A stretch of DNA of 64,000 nucleotides from Brachyhypopomus gauderio. Its lineage: Eukaryota; Chordata; Actinopteri; Gymnotiformes; Hypopomidae. The stretch's first letter is position 1, and each line of letters opens with the position of its first letter. The notes below the pieces were generated by a model, which ran no database searches, was not told the origin of the DNA, and was given only the letters and a program-made list of their open reading frames with translations. A program made the translations under genes and the position numbers. The DNA lies in the NCBI RefSeq assembly GCF_052324685.1, contig NC_135218.1:14113858-14177857 (forward strand), written 5' to 3'. Shown piece after piece: positions 28,296 to 63,540 of the stretch.

Positions 28296-28923
28296 TCAGC
28301 GTTGTCTGCGCAGGGGCAGCTGGTGCCAGGGCAGGCGTGTTTCTTCCCGCACTTCCTTCCTTCGTTCGCAGATGGTCGTGGTGCTCACACTGCGAGGCCG
28401 TGCCTCCTGTCCTGGTCTCGTCACCTTTCCAAACCACCAATCAGAAACAAGGTTCCTAATGTCACTGCTGGCTCGTACGGGAACTATAAGTGCCCATGAA
28501 TGAATAAGTTACTGGACACGGGTCTCATGGATGGACTATGTGGAATAATATTAGCCTGATATCATGAAGATCTAGATGTTTGGGCAGAGAGTAGGACAAG
28601 CTGTGCCATCCACCTTTATTTCCATCTTTACTTATTGTTTGAATGAACAAACGAAAACTGGCCCAGCACCATATGGGACAAGAAAGAATGATGCTGACAA
28701 CCTGCTGTTTCATCTGAATGAGTTACTGGGTCTCCTGGTGCTGTGCATACATGTGTACGCTGGGCGCCTGCATTGCCATGGCCCTTACCTCTCTGTGGAG
28801 GCGCTGGGAGTAGTGGGAGCTTTGGGCACCTCCTGCTGCTCCTCCATTGCACAGTTTCTCATGGCAGATCAAACACGCATTATTCGCATCATTCTACAAA
28901 CAAATAGAACATTATGACCAAAT

Positions 28924-28954
<31 letters not shown>

Positions 28955-30933
28955 GCCTGGTACGAAGGCCACTTTATTAATTAGCCCTGCCTGGTCCCCT
29001 CACCCACCAGTGACATGATTCTGTGCTTGCGTAAGTGAAGCATCTCGAAAGATTCGGACAGTCCCGGGACAGGGCCGCCACCCGACCCTGTCGTCCAGCT
29101 GTTGTCGTCGGATGAGACACGGCGAGGGCGGGGGTGGGCACGCTCCTCCGTGGAGGGAGATGGGAGCATGGTGGCGGTGTGGAGCTGTTTTAGCTGTGAA
29201 GACTCCAGCTGTGACTGAGACAGAAGGAGAGAAGACCGAGAGAAGAGCCAGAGAGACACCAGCCCAATTCAGTTTCCTCAAGGCTAATTCACCTTTCAAA
29301 TGTCAGACTTCAAATAAACAAACCTTAACAAGAACATGTATGCTTTCATTTTGTTTTTGCATGCTTTTTGATAAGCACGTTAGTATAAAAGCTTTCTAAA
29401 AGCTCTGTGTATCCGGTTCCCATTGCTGCATTTTGCCCTGCAGCTAGCAGCCTGGGCAGGCATCAAGGTTTAGCAGCCAGCATGCACCCTCTCCACAGGA
29501 ATATGAACTCCACATCGTTTTGAACTGCAGGCCGCTCCACACCGTGGGCTAGCATCACGCTTGGAGGACAAATCAGACAGATTGGTTTGACTAGCACATC
29601 ACTCATGAACTCTGCCCTGTCAGTCACAGCCTGAACCAGTTACTTTATTAGGCACCTCTTCATGGAAACCTTTGTGAGACTCTCATGCGATTCCCTCTTA
29701 TACGGGGGTTCCAGAAAAAGAACCCAACTGAAATCCAGTTCTCACTTAATTATAGAACAGATAAAACAGTATGTTGTTCTCATTACACAAATGGCAATTA
29801 CAAGCTATGGCTTAATGTTTTTAATGAGCTATGTTACATTGTTGCTTCTTTTACATACGTTTCTGTGAAGACGTCTGAAGACATGCATGAAGGGGGTGAT
29901 GTATATGTTTGTTGTATGTGTAGGAAAAAGATGGAAAGAGATAGAGGGAGATTGAGGGAGAGGAACAAAGAGACAATTGCGTGACAATTGTCGAGTGACA
30001 GAACCATGCAAGACTGGCCACAAATCAGTTGGCATAGATCAACCCCATCACCTTCAGCTGGAACGGACCTGGAAGGGGCTCACATGCCAAATCTTAATCC
30101 CGCCAAAGCATTTTCGCCTCGAAAACCAGGTAAATATATGAAAATGTATTCTTTGACATTTAAATTTGAATGCTTATATTACTGAATGACAAATCTGAAT
30201 GACAATTTGTTTTATTGTGTTTCAGTTTAACATGTTTATATACTCTTTTTAAGTGGATAAACATCACATTGATCAGCTTGATGATGTTTATTAGTATTTT
30301 CTACTGGTATATTATAGCTTGATTATTATTAGCATTTATTTGCAGTCATTAGCAGTTTTGTCACTTTGTCTTTGTTAGTCTTCCTATGCCTCACACAATT
30401 TGTCTATTCTTGCAGTATTGTATTTGTTGACACAATAATTATAAGCTCAACTGAACTGCTGGATGGCATATGATCAAAATGTACACATTTCCACACTCAG
30501 AATGAGTTGCTCTGAACACACATTATGCAGTATACCCAAATGTACATAAAATGCTTAATCCCAAACCTATAAAGCATTCAGCAAGATTATGTTGTTACTT
30601 TACATTGCTTTCCAATTTTGTCTAAAAATGCAGATGCAGAGGCTTTGCTTACTAGTGCAGTGCAATGCAGAAAGTAAAGCCTGTATTTCCTCTATAGTAC
30701 GTTACTGTCATGCACCCTCAGCAGGCCGCAGTACCCCAGATGTGCCCATTCATCCCGTCCTCCGAGTGCCTTCCTACCATGCATGGCATTGATGCCCGTC
30801 TGCCGTCTGTGGGGCGTCTGGGCCTTCGGAAGCTTCTCTTCTTCTCTTTGGCCCGATCCTCACCAGACCCGTGTCCCCAGTAGCTGCTCATCCACTTGGT
30901 GAAGTTGCCATCGTCGTCGTCCTCGTTGTCCAT
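28296..30933 (-). CDS. lnp1: LNP1-like protein (leukemia NUP98 fusion partner 1 family)
   Basis: Small acidic-then-basic soluble protein of unknown function. Coding exons: 30933-30778, 29214-29008, 28893-28789, 28424-28296; 597 nt, 198 residues (human LNP1 about 178). The N-terminus MDNEDDDDGNFTKWMSSYWG closely resembles the LNP1 start (acidic run, then FAKWMSSFWGH), which is the main basis for the call. Exon 2 contains RPRRVSSDDNSW; exon 3 has NACLICHEKLC with one CxxC; exon 4 ends in a charged helix-like tail (ICERRKEVREETRL). Exons 1-3 have good splice sites. The last acceptor (TTTGGAAAG/GTGACG) is weak, so the final exon is less certain; reading through the exon 2 donor would instead stop seven codons later at 28987. 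The neighbour tmem45a supports the assignment. Confidence 0.7.
28927..28954. repeat. (AC)n microsatellite
   Basis: About 14 units in the short intron 2 of the lnp1-like gene, about 35 bases before its exon 3 acceptor (on the transcribed strand it reads as GT). Confidence 0.9.
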
Positions 30934-31136
30934 AACGATTGCGGGAAGCAGTCGGAGCGACAGCTTGACGCCTGGTGTGCGGGACCAGAAGGGGAGAAAG
31001 CAGACGGGACTTTGACCGTCAGTCAGGCGTGCTGGGTAGGGCTGCAGCCGCCACTGGAGCACGGGTGCTGGGCTTGCTGCTCTTTGGGGCGGAGCTGAGG
31101 CAGTCTGAGATGGAGAGGCGAGGAGATGGAGCGTGT

Positions 31137-31171
31137 TGGCTGGGCTGGGCTGGGCTGGGCTGGGCTGGGCA
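31137..31171 (+). repeat. (GGGCT)n array, potential G-quadruplex
   Basis: Five to six tandem CTGGG units give GGG runs separated by two bases on the plus strand, about 205 bases upstream of the lnp1 start codon. Confidence 0.9.
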
Positions 31172-32853
31172 GTAGGTGGTGAACAGATCCCCCAGGGTGA
31201 TTAGGTGGGCTCAGTGTGTTGGGTTTGTTGCTCTAAGCTGGCCCAAAAATAAACTCACAGCTTTTATTCAAGTCTTTAAATAGTGAGTTGTGTGTAATCT
31301 AGTTAATATCGAAGAAGGAGGTAGGGAGGTGAGAGAGAGAAGGAAAGAAAGACCTGATGTGTGGATACAGGAATCTGAATTGGTGTGTGTATACATGTGT
31401 GTGTGTGTCTCTCTTTCTCTTGAGAGAGAGATAGGGAGAGAGAGAGAGTGCGCACATATGGTGGTGGTCTGCTTTTAAAAAACTTTCCATTACAGAGCAT
31501 GGAGCCTAGGGGGCCCAATCACACAAACACAGCCACACACCAGTTCTCTCATACTTTCCACTCACTGAACTCATGAAGCCTGCCAATAATTATGGACTGC
31601 AGCAGTAAAGACCAGTGACAGATTCTACTGCAAACATCATTTATTTTGTCACAGTCACATACACACAGCTCAAACTCTGAGCTGCAACCTTTTAATTGGC
31701 CCACACGGTTTGTAAATTATAGTCTGTATATATGTTTACATAAAAATTGTCTGTATTTATCAGCTTCTACATTATCTATATGAAAACTGTAACATATTGC
31801 AGAAAATACCCAATGAGTTTCACCTTTGTGGGAAGCGTTGAGTGTGCTGACTAGCTGATGCTGGATTAGTAGCCTCCTTTTCTTTCCAGGCAGTGTATTT
31901 TGGGCTGACCCTGTTCTGGAGAATATGACAAACCCCCTTCATTAAAGACAAATCTGGGGCACACAACAGCTTCCCTTCAGCTCTGTCTACTGTCCTGCTC
32001 CAGTTGTTTATACCATCATGATGTGGGGCAGTGCAGTACAGTAGGGGAGAGAATTCTACAACATGGGGCATTTGCCATGCACAATGCTAGAAGGGTAATA
32101 TATGTCTGCTGTACTAGAACAACAATGGTAGCTGCAGCCACAATAACAACAACAACAACAACAACAACAACCGCAAAACGAGGAGTGGTCACTGAGCTAT
32201 ACATATATCTGATAAATACTGGAATTACAACAATTGTATGAAGTAATACTAAGTACTACAGCCCAAAAACAAGCCCAGACTCCGCTGGGATGGATATGTC
32301 AAGGATAACAATGCTAGAGTCTTACATTTACTATAAATTAAAAAACATGTCTCTAATTCAAGAATTTTTGACAATGCCATAAATTTCTATGCAATCACCC
32401 ATCGATCATTTCAGGTGTGTAAACAGAGAATGACCATTCACCATGACTAGCCTCCCCATAGTGTTATTCAAAGGGTTCAAGGAAAAGGAAGTGTCTAAAG
32501 ATGCTGACTCTTCATCGTGACTGTGACCTTTTACACAGGCAGACCTGGACTAACCTGGAGATCTTGTAACATACTTATCCTGTAGTATATATCAGTAAGC
32601 TCAGAAAAGTGATTGTCGTGCTAATACAGGCTTAAGGTGCCTGCTTGGCTCACTTCAAAGCTCTGTCACATCATTTTATTAGGGATTGTGCAAACTCTAA
32701 CAGATAGGGAAGTCCTGTCTGTAAAGAGCTTTATGTCTATCTAATATCATGTTATGGTCCTATGTAATTTGAAGTTTGTAATGTGCATGCAAATTATTGG
32801 TTTATCCATGGCAGTTTTTAATATAATGAGACTGTCAGCAGATCAGAGGAGGA

Positions 32854-33007
32854 CATTCCAGGTTCAGAAAATAAAAGTCCTCACCAAGATTTTGCTCAGG
32901 CTCCCTGGATTGTGTTCGTTCCACTAATTTTACTTGGCACTAATTACAAAATCCAGCAAGCTTGAATAAAATCCTGGGAAGGAGTTTTACTTTCTGAACT
33001 TGGAATG
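32854..33007. mobile_element. Palindromic MITE-like element, copy 2
   Basis: 154 bp with inverted ends CATTCCAGGTTCAGAAA / TTTCTGAACTTGGAATG. The inner arms (AAAGTCCTCACCAAGATTTT, CCACTAATTTTACTTGG) match the reverse complement of the element at 16958-17133, so both belong to one family in opposite orientation. This copy has more arm mismatches and different outermost bases. Confidence 0.7.
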
Positions 33008-34160
33008 TTCACCTCTGGCAATGATAGCCTACATTGTTTTGCACACACACAGATTGATCGCGTCTCATGCTCCAATGAAAAGCTACGATTGACCAGAAAT
33101 CTCAATGGCTGGGTACATTGTGTATTTGATATGTCAGATGGAGGGGGTGTATTGAGGACACTGGACTAGTAAACATGTCTAATAAACTAGTAAACCAATT
33201 TCTTAGGTTTCCTTGCATTTGTATTTGATTGTGCAGCTGCCAATGTTTGATTATACCCACAATATTATCTGTAAATGAGTAATTAGGCCTCATAAACAAA
33301 GTCTTGCGTATTTATAGGATTTATTTGCAGTGGATACTGACATTTGGTGAAAGCTGAATGCTGTGCTGTAGTTTTGTGAATATGTTTTGTCATCAAAGAA
33401 AAAAGGTGTCTAATGCACACATGATGTATTTTCTGTCTAATGCAAAAATGCAAAGATGCAAAGAATCCAAAGAAACAGCACATTATAAAATTTATGATAT
33501 ATAAAATCTGTATACAGCTGTGCTATGGTGTACAAAAGCATCCTTGTTATCTGTCAGTGGTAGCATTTTAATTTTAAACGCCCCCAGAAGATTGGCTGAG
33601 AAACTGAGGTATACGGCTAGAGTATTTGAGCCTAGATACTTCCCACAAGCGTTGGGACACTAAGACCATAAAATCATATCAGAGTGACAAGACAGCTATA
33701 TTAGTAGATAGTACAACAACATCATGCTACAATATACGTTGGCACAATCAATATGTCAATCAATATCATAATATTGCTGTCTGTAATACTGATATTACAA
33801 TAGGTTTTGCTATGCAAATGAGCAAATTGATGAGAGAGGTGAAGAGAATTTACAAAATACAGAGCAACCAAAAAAAATGAATACTGAATACTAATACAAA
33901 CTACATAAGTGAATGAAAGAAACTAGCAACAAGGAACTAGCACATGAAATAGCAACAACTGAAGGGGAGGCAAAACCAGGAAGTAAATAAAAAAAAAAAA
34001 AAACAGCTAGCTGTTAAGCAAAGCAAAAACAGGAGACTAAGAATTATTTTTGCAAAGATATAGATCACACAGACAATAAGAGCAATTTGTACATGGAAAG
34101 GTGGCAGAGCAAGAAGACGTTTAATGGAACAGTGTTGCACAGGGAATTGAAAGATATATA

Positions 34161-34168
34161 GTGAAACT
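34161..34168. repeat. 8-bp target duplication, left of hAT copy 1
   Basis: GTGAAACT occurs here and again at 35587-35594, directly flanking the element. Eight bases is the length made by hAT transposases. Confidence 0.9.
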
Positions 34169-35586
34169 CAGAGGTGGGGACTCGAGTCACATGACTTGGA
34201 CTCGAGTCAGACTCGAGTCATTAATATTAAGACTTTTGACTTGACTTGAAAAAATATTCAGAGACTTAGACTTGACTTGGACTTTTACACCAATAACTTG
34301 GGACTTGAATTGGACTTGAACCTGTTTACTTGCAAAGACTTGATTTTTTAACCCCAAATCTAAATTTTAAAACGCATATTAATATTTATAAAGTGCGCCC
34401 CATTAATTTCATTTCCGTCCTTCTGACGCAGACCGGTCCTCTGCTTTTCCACACTCTGTACGTGTGTGTGTGCATGAGCTGCAGCACAACCAATCAAATG
34501 GGGGATTGGCGAACGTAAATTTTTACCGGGCGGGGTGTAAAATGGACACAAATTAAGTATTATATCGCGATCGATCGATCGCCAGTGGTTGGTGCCAGAG
34601 CGAACTAGTAACTCATTGAATCATAGATGTGGATCAGAGGTAAATAAACTAGATTTTTTTCCGGCGTGAGAAATCGGATGTGTGGCGTGAGAGCGTGTGA
34701 AGTCGGTCAAATGCGTGTGTCTCACGCTCAATGCGTGAGGGTTGGCAACCCTGGGTTCTGTATCTGAACTCGGGGAAGAGAGCCTCTCTCTGTCACCATC
34801 ATAATATCCAGTTCTATCTCAGCATGGATTGTGTATTTGAAGACATCTACATCGAGAAAAAAATATATTGACAAAAGTGGAGCGAGTTTTCAGCTATGGG
34901 GACATCATTCATCGTGCACAAATGACATACAGACTTTTGGCCAGCAAATGCAATGCAGAATAGTTTACTGAAATGTCTAAAGTTGCAGATTCCTGTTAAT
35001 TGTTCAGTTCTTATATTTGTTTGTCTTGTGTCACTCACACATGGACACACATGTTCTCCAAGAAACCAGATAAGAGAAGAGAGGGAAAATGCTGTTATGG
35101 TTCTTTGTATTGTACTGTGAAAATATCAGCACTTTTTATTTGAACATGGAGTTCTACTTATGACTTTTTCACAGAATATTTATTTCTGGAAAATTGTAGT
35201 TTAAAGTATGAATATTTTTGCAGCTAAGTTTAACAAATTGAACTGTGCAATAAAGAGGTGTAATTTTAATTTTTTTAATACTTCGTGTTTTCAGTTGCAC
35301 ATGTTTTATCAAGATTTGAGGAGAATTTAGATTTAAAAAAGAATTTACAATTTAAATTTATTTACATTTAAAATATACCTGCAACATTGGTAAAAAAAAA
35401 AAAAAAAGACTCGAAAGGACTTGAAATTCCAAGTTTCAGACTTGGGACTTGACTTGACTGTTGTCTGTCTTGACTCGAGACTTGACTTGACTTGAGTGTC
35501 TTTGCTTGAGACTTGACTCGGGACTTGAGGTATAAAGACTTGGACTTACTTGAGACTTGCAAAACACTGACTTGGTCCCACCTCTG
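34169..35586 (+). mobile_element. Non-autonomous hAT-like DNA transposon, copy 1 (1418 bp)
   Basis: Ends CAGAGGTGGG and CCCACCTCTG form perfect 10-bp terminal inverted repeats, flanked by the 8-bp duplication GTGAAACT; both are hAT hallmarks. Both subterminal regions are dense in GACTTG/CTCGAGTC motifs, as expected for transposase-binding repeats. The interior has no frame long enough for a transposase, so it must have been moved in trans. An inner part (about 34690-34755) starting GGCGTGAGAG and ending GGTTGGCAACCCTGG looks like an older nested repeat. Copy 2 is the inverse of this element and appears identical. Confidence 0.9.
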
Positions 35587-35594
35587 GTGAAACT
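35587..35594. repeat. 8-bp target duplication, right of hAT copy 1
   Basis: GTGAAACT, matching 34161-34168. Confidence 0.9.
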
Positions 35595-35794
35595 GAAGAG
35601 CAGGTAGCCACAGCTAATCAGAACATTGAGAGGGTGAAGGGCTGTATTTGCACTAATGAGGGTGTAGGATTAATAGGGGAAGAGAAATATTGGCTGGCTG
35701 TGTGAGATCTATTATCAAAGACAACATTTTTTCTTGTGTGCTATGACCAGTCTCAGATATTGCAGATGAACATTGGGTGTTCTGATAAATCACA

Positions 35795-35802
35795 GTAATC
35801 AC
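35795..35802. repeat. 8-bp target duplication, left of hAT copy 2
   Basis: GTAATCAC, repeated at 37221-37228. It differs from the duplication of copy 1, so the two copies are separate insertions. Confidence 0.9.
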
Positions 35803-37220
35803 CAGAGGTGGGACCAAGTCAGTGTTTTGCAAGTCTCAAGTAAGTCCAAGTCTTTATACCTCAAGTCCCGAGTCAAGTCTCAAGCAAAGACACTCAAGTC
35901 AAGTCAAGTCTCGAGTCAAGACAGACAACAGTCAAGTCAAGTCCCAAGTCTGAAACTTGGAATTTCAAGTCCTTTCGAGTCTTTTTTTTTTTTTTTTACC
36001 AATGTTGCAGGTATATTTTAAATGTAAATAAATTTAAATTGTAAATTCTTTTTTAAATCTAAATTCTCCTCAAATCTTGATAAAACATGTGCAACTGAAA
36101 ACACGAAGTATTAAAAAAATTAAAATTACACCTCTTTATTGCACAGTTCAATTTGTTAAACTTAGCTGCAAAAATATTCATACTTTAAACTACAATTTTC
36201 CAGAAATAAATATTCTGTGAAAAAGTCATAAGTAGAACTCCATGTTCAAATAAAAAGTGCTGATATTTTCACAGTACAATACAAAGAACCATAACAGCAT
36301 TTTCCCTCTCTTCTCTTATCTGGTTTCTTGGAGAACATGTGTGTCCATGTGTGAGTGACACAAGACAAACAAATATAAGAACTGAACAATTAACAGGAAT
36401 CTGCAACTTTAGACATTTCAGTAAACTATTCTGCATTGCATTTGCTGGCCAAAAGTCTGTATGTCATTTGTGCACGATGAATGATGTCCCCATAGCTGAA
36501 AACTCGCTCCACTTTTGTCAATATATTTTTTTCTCGATGTAGATGTCTTCAAATACACAATCCATGCTGAGATAGAACTGGATATTATGATGGTGACAGA
36601 GAGAGGCTCTCTTCCCCGAGTTCAGATACAGAACCCAGGGTTGCCAACCCTCACGCATTGAGCGTGAGACACACGCATTTGACCGACTTCACACGCTCTC
36701 ACGCCACACATCCGATTTCTCACGCCGGAAAAAAATCTAGTTTATTTACCTCTGATCCACATCTATGATTCAATGAGTTACTAGTTCGCTCTGGCACCAA
36801 CCACTGGCGATCGATCGATCGCGATATAATACTTAATTTGTGTCCATTTTACACCCCGCCCGGTAAAAATTTACGTTCGCCAATCCCCCATTTGATTGGT
36901 TGTGCTGCAGCTCATGCACACACACACGTACAGAGTGTGGAAAAGCAGAGGACCGGTCTGCGTCAGAAGGACGGAAATGAAATTAATGGGGCGCACTTTA
37001 TAAATATTAATATGCGTTTTAAAATTTAGATTTGGGGTTAAAAAATCAAGTCTTTGCAAGTAAACAGGTTCAAGTCCAATTCAAGTCCCAAGTTATTGGT
37101 GTAAAAGTCCAAGTCAAGTCTAAGTCTCTGAATATTTTTTCAAGTCAAGTCAAAAGTCTTAATATTAATGACTCGAGTCTGACTCGAGTCCAAGTCATGT
37201 GACTCGAGTCCCCACCTCTG
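35803..37220 (-). mobile_element. Non-autonomous hAT-like DNA transposon, copy 2 (1418 bp, inverted)
   Basis: Exactly the same length as copy 1 and its reverse complement over every stretch I compared, including the poly(T)/poly(A) run and the ATCGATCGATCG block. Terminal repeats are the same; the target duplication is GTAATCAC. With copy 1 it forms a 3-kb palindrome with a 216-bp spacer (35587-35802). Confidence 0.9.
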
Positions 37221-37839
37221 GTAATCACACAATGCAACAAACACACATACTGTTAGTAAAATGAATGAATAAATAAATATGAGGCTATTAAATTTTTTTA
37301 TTCTTCTGTATTCTAAATAGGACACAACACTTTATTGATTCCAAGAGAACTTTCTGTACTGAAAAGTGATATAATAAATATGTGGCATTATAATGTCGTT
37401 TTTTTCTTAATGCCATTCAGTCTTACTGGATTTTTTAAACTTATTATATTTAACCCATGTAAAGGTTGGAAACAACACTTGGAAGTGTCCAAAATAAAGA
37501 TCAGTCTTCCTTCGAATTAACAGTACATATTAATGAAATAGGAACATAGTAATTAATAGTATGTAGTTGTACTATGGTTTTGGACGTAAGATTCTCAATG
37601 TGCAGGTCTCCGAGACCATGAAAACTGACCTAGCTTTTAAAAAACATTTACATTAACGAGGACTTTTATTTTGTAACCCGGATATACAACCTCGCTCCGT
37701 TGACACTGATGATTAGAGCGCTTGCAATGCCCTTTCTAGCTAGCAAACTGTCTAATGTTCCTCATCTGGAAAGATGAATTACATGTTGGCTTGATAAACG
37801 TCCCGATATATCTTAAGATCTCTAATAGTTTATAACATA
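37221..37839. other. opa1: Presumed opa1 promoter and 5' UTR region
   Basis: About 0.6 kb between hAT copy 2 and the opa1 start codon. AT-rich at first, with a modestly GC-richer part (about 37675-37745) just before the gene. No TATA box stands out; the start site cannot be fixed. Confidence 0.4.
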
Positions 37840-61484
<23,645 letters not shown>

Positions 61485-61527
61485 TGTGACAGGTACTGAG
61501 TTTCTGGAGCTTTTATTCTAGGGTTTG

Positions 61528-61533
61528 AATAAA
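61528..61533 (+). terminator. opa1: Candidate proximal poly(A) signal of opa1 (AATAAA)
   Basis: AATAAA 44 bases past the stop codon. OPA1 transcripts usually have longer 3' UTRs, so a distal site may also be used. Confidence 0.4.
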
Positions 61534-61831
61534 ACTGTAGTGTGTTTTACTTCTTAAATACCATCAATGTTGTTTTAGATAACATTTAGGGTTGAAATAT
61601 ATTTATTTCTGTGTTACTTATGATGCAACTATCCTTCTATTTTCTTCTTCTCCTTCTGTTTTCAACTGTATTCTTCAGTTTTCTTCTTTTTTTCTTCTTT
61701 CAGAAATGTTGGATGCCATCATTGTCCTTGAGGGAAAATGCACTGGTTGGACAAGACATCATTTTGTTGTGCTATGTAAATGACGAGCCCACCTGTTTTC
61801 CTCTGTTTTTAACCCTTACTGCTCTTCCATC

Positions 61832-61834
<3 letters not shown>

Positions 61835-61890
<56 letters not shown>
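61835..61890. repeat. (CA)n microsatellite
   Basis: About 28 units, ending ACACGTGTGCACAC. Confidence 0.95.
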
Positions 61891-61893
<3 letters not shown>

Positions 61894-62596
61894 TGCACAC
61901 ACTCTTTTCGCAGCAGAACTCTGCTACATGTCTTTAAAGGTCACCCCTGGGAAAACAAGTGAGTCGTGTTGGAAGCCCTTTACCATGTAGACAGTAGACG
62001 GAGCTGCAGACAGGGACGTCTGTCCTGTGCTTTCTGCTTTCTCATACAGCACATAAAGACCTGGAAAGTGTTCACCTGAAACAAGGTTCACACACAGTGG
62101 GGAGGTGAGTGTGGTTCTGTGGGAAGAGAGAAAGATAGAGGGAGAGGCAGAGCGATAAAGAGACACAGAGGGGTATATATACAGAGAGAGACCTCTTGGC
62201 AGGAAATAGGAACTTATTTTCCTCCATCTTCTTGGCCTGCCTTATTAAACACAGTTAACGGAGCCGTGAGAGTGTGAGTGTGAGTAGTTCTGTACTCAGC
62301 ATCGTCTCAGCACTCGGGCCACTTCTGACATGCCCTTTATTGAAACAGCACTTAACCATCACCTTTGTGATCCCAATTTTTATTTGGGGGTGGGGGGGGG
62401 GGGTGTCGTTTGACACAGTTGTTGTGTACCTAATGTGTGTTAATGTGTGGTATGATTCTGATGTTCACAAAAGCCTGTGGGACCTTCATCTTGAAGATTT
62501 AGATGAAAATGACCTACTTCATGGTCAGAGTGCTGATGAGAGACTGCTGTCTGTGTCTGGCACTTTGTGTTGCCCCCTTCTTTCTGGACAGCTCAT

Positions 62597-63540
62597 TTCC
62601 CCTCTCCCCTCTACTCCCCTCCCCTATCTTCTCCTCCCCTCTCCTCTCCCCTCTACTCCCCTCCCCTATCTTCTCCTCCCCTCTCCTCTCCCCTCTACTC
62701 CCCTCCCCTATCTTCTCCTCCCCTCTCCTCTCCCCTCTACTCCCCTCCCCTATCTTCTCCTCCCCTCTCCTCTCCCCTCTACTCCCCTCCCCTATCTTCT
62801 CCTCCCCTCTCCTCTCCCCTCTACTCCCCTCCCCTATCTTCTCCTCCCCTCTCCTCTCCCCTCTACTCCCCTCCCCTATCTTCTCCTCCCCTCTCCTCTC
62901 CCCTCTACTCCCCTCCCCTATCTTCTCCTCCCCTCTCCCCTCCCCTCTACTCCCCTCCCCTATCTTCTCTTCCCCTCTCCTCTCCCCTCTACTCCCCTCC
63001 CCTATCTTCTTCTCCCCTCTCCTCTCCCCTCTACTCCCCTCCCCTATCTTCTCCTCCCCTCTCCTCTCCCCTCTACTCCCCTATATTCTCTTCCCCTCTC
63101 CTCTCCCCTCTACTCCCCTCCCCTATCTTCTCCTCCCCTCTCCTCTCCCCTCTACTCCCCTCCCCTATCTTCTCCTCCCCTCTCCCCTCTACTCCCCTCC
63201 CCTATCTTCTCCTCCCCTCTCCTCTCCCCTCTACTCCCCTCCCCTATCTTCTCCTCCCCTGTCCCCTCCCCTCTACTCCCCTCCCCTATCTTCTCCTCCC
63301 CTCTACTCCCCTCCCCTATCTTCTCCTCCCCTCTACTCCCCTCCCCTATCTTCTCCTCCCCTCTACTCCTCTCCCCTATCTTCTCCTCCCCTCTACTCCC
63401 CTCCCCTATCTTCTCCTCCCCTCCCCTCTCCTCTCCCCTCTACTCCCCTCCCCTATCTTCTCCTCCCCTCTACTCCCCTCCCCTATCTTCTCCTCCCCTC
63501 TCCTCTCCCCTCTACTCCCCTATACTCCCCTCTCATCTCT
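62597..63540. repeat. 42-bp pyrimidine-rich minisatellite, about 22 copies
   Basis: Unit of CCCCTCTCCTCTCCCCTCTA followed by CTCCCCTCCCCTATCTTCTCCT. The plus strand is almost pure C/T with only two A per unit. Shortened units (21-28 bp) appear in the right part, and the array decays by about 63650. Three plus-strand frames of 385-456 codons across it are artefacts of the stop-free 42-bp period. Confidence 0.95.

Larger units (their letters stand above)
30934..34160. other. Spacer upstream of lnp1-like gene, repeats only
   Basis: Begins with the lnp1 5' UTR/promoter side (GC-rich to about 31200), then AT-rich sequence with a GGGCT array (31137-31171), purine/GT tracts (31320-31450), an AAC microsatellite (about 32140-32171), a palindromic MITE-like copy (32854-33007) and a poly(A) run (about 33987-34003). 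No gene is supportable. Confidence 0.65.

Noticed and set aside
31820-32071. 83-codon minus-strand frame near 31.9 kb
   Set aside because: Somewhat protein-like but with no recognisable family, no splice context and repeat-rich surroundings; possibly an old mobile-element fragment.
34330-37059. Identical 60-85 codon frames present twice
   Set aside because: They are the two inverted copies of the hAT element; too short for a transposase and without domain motifs.
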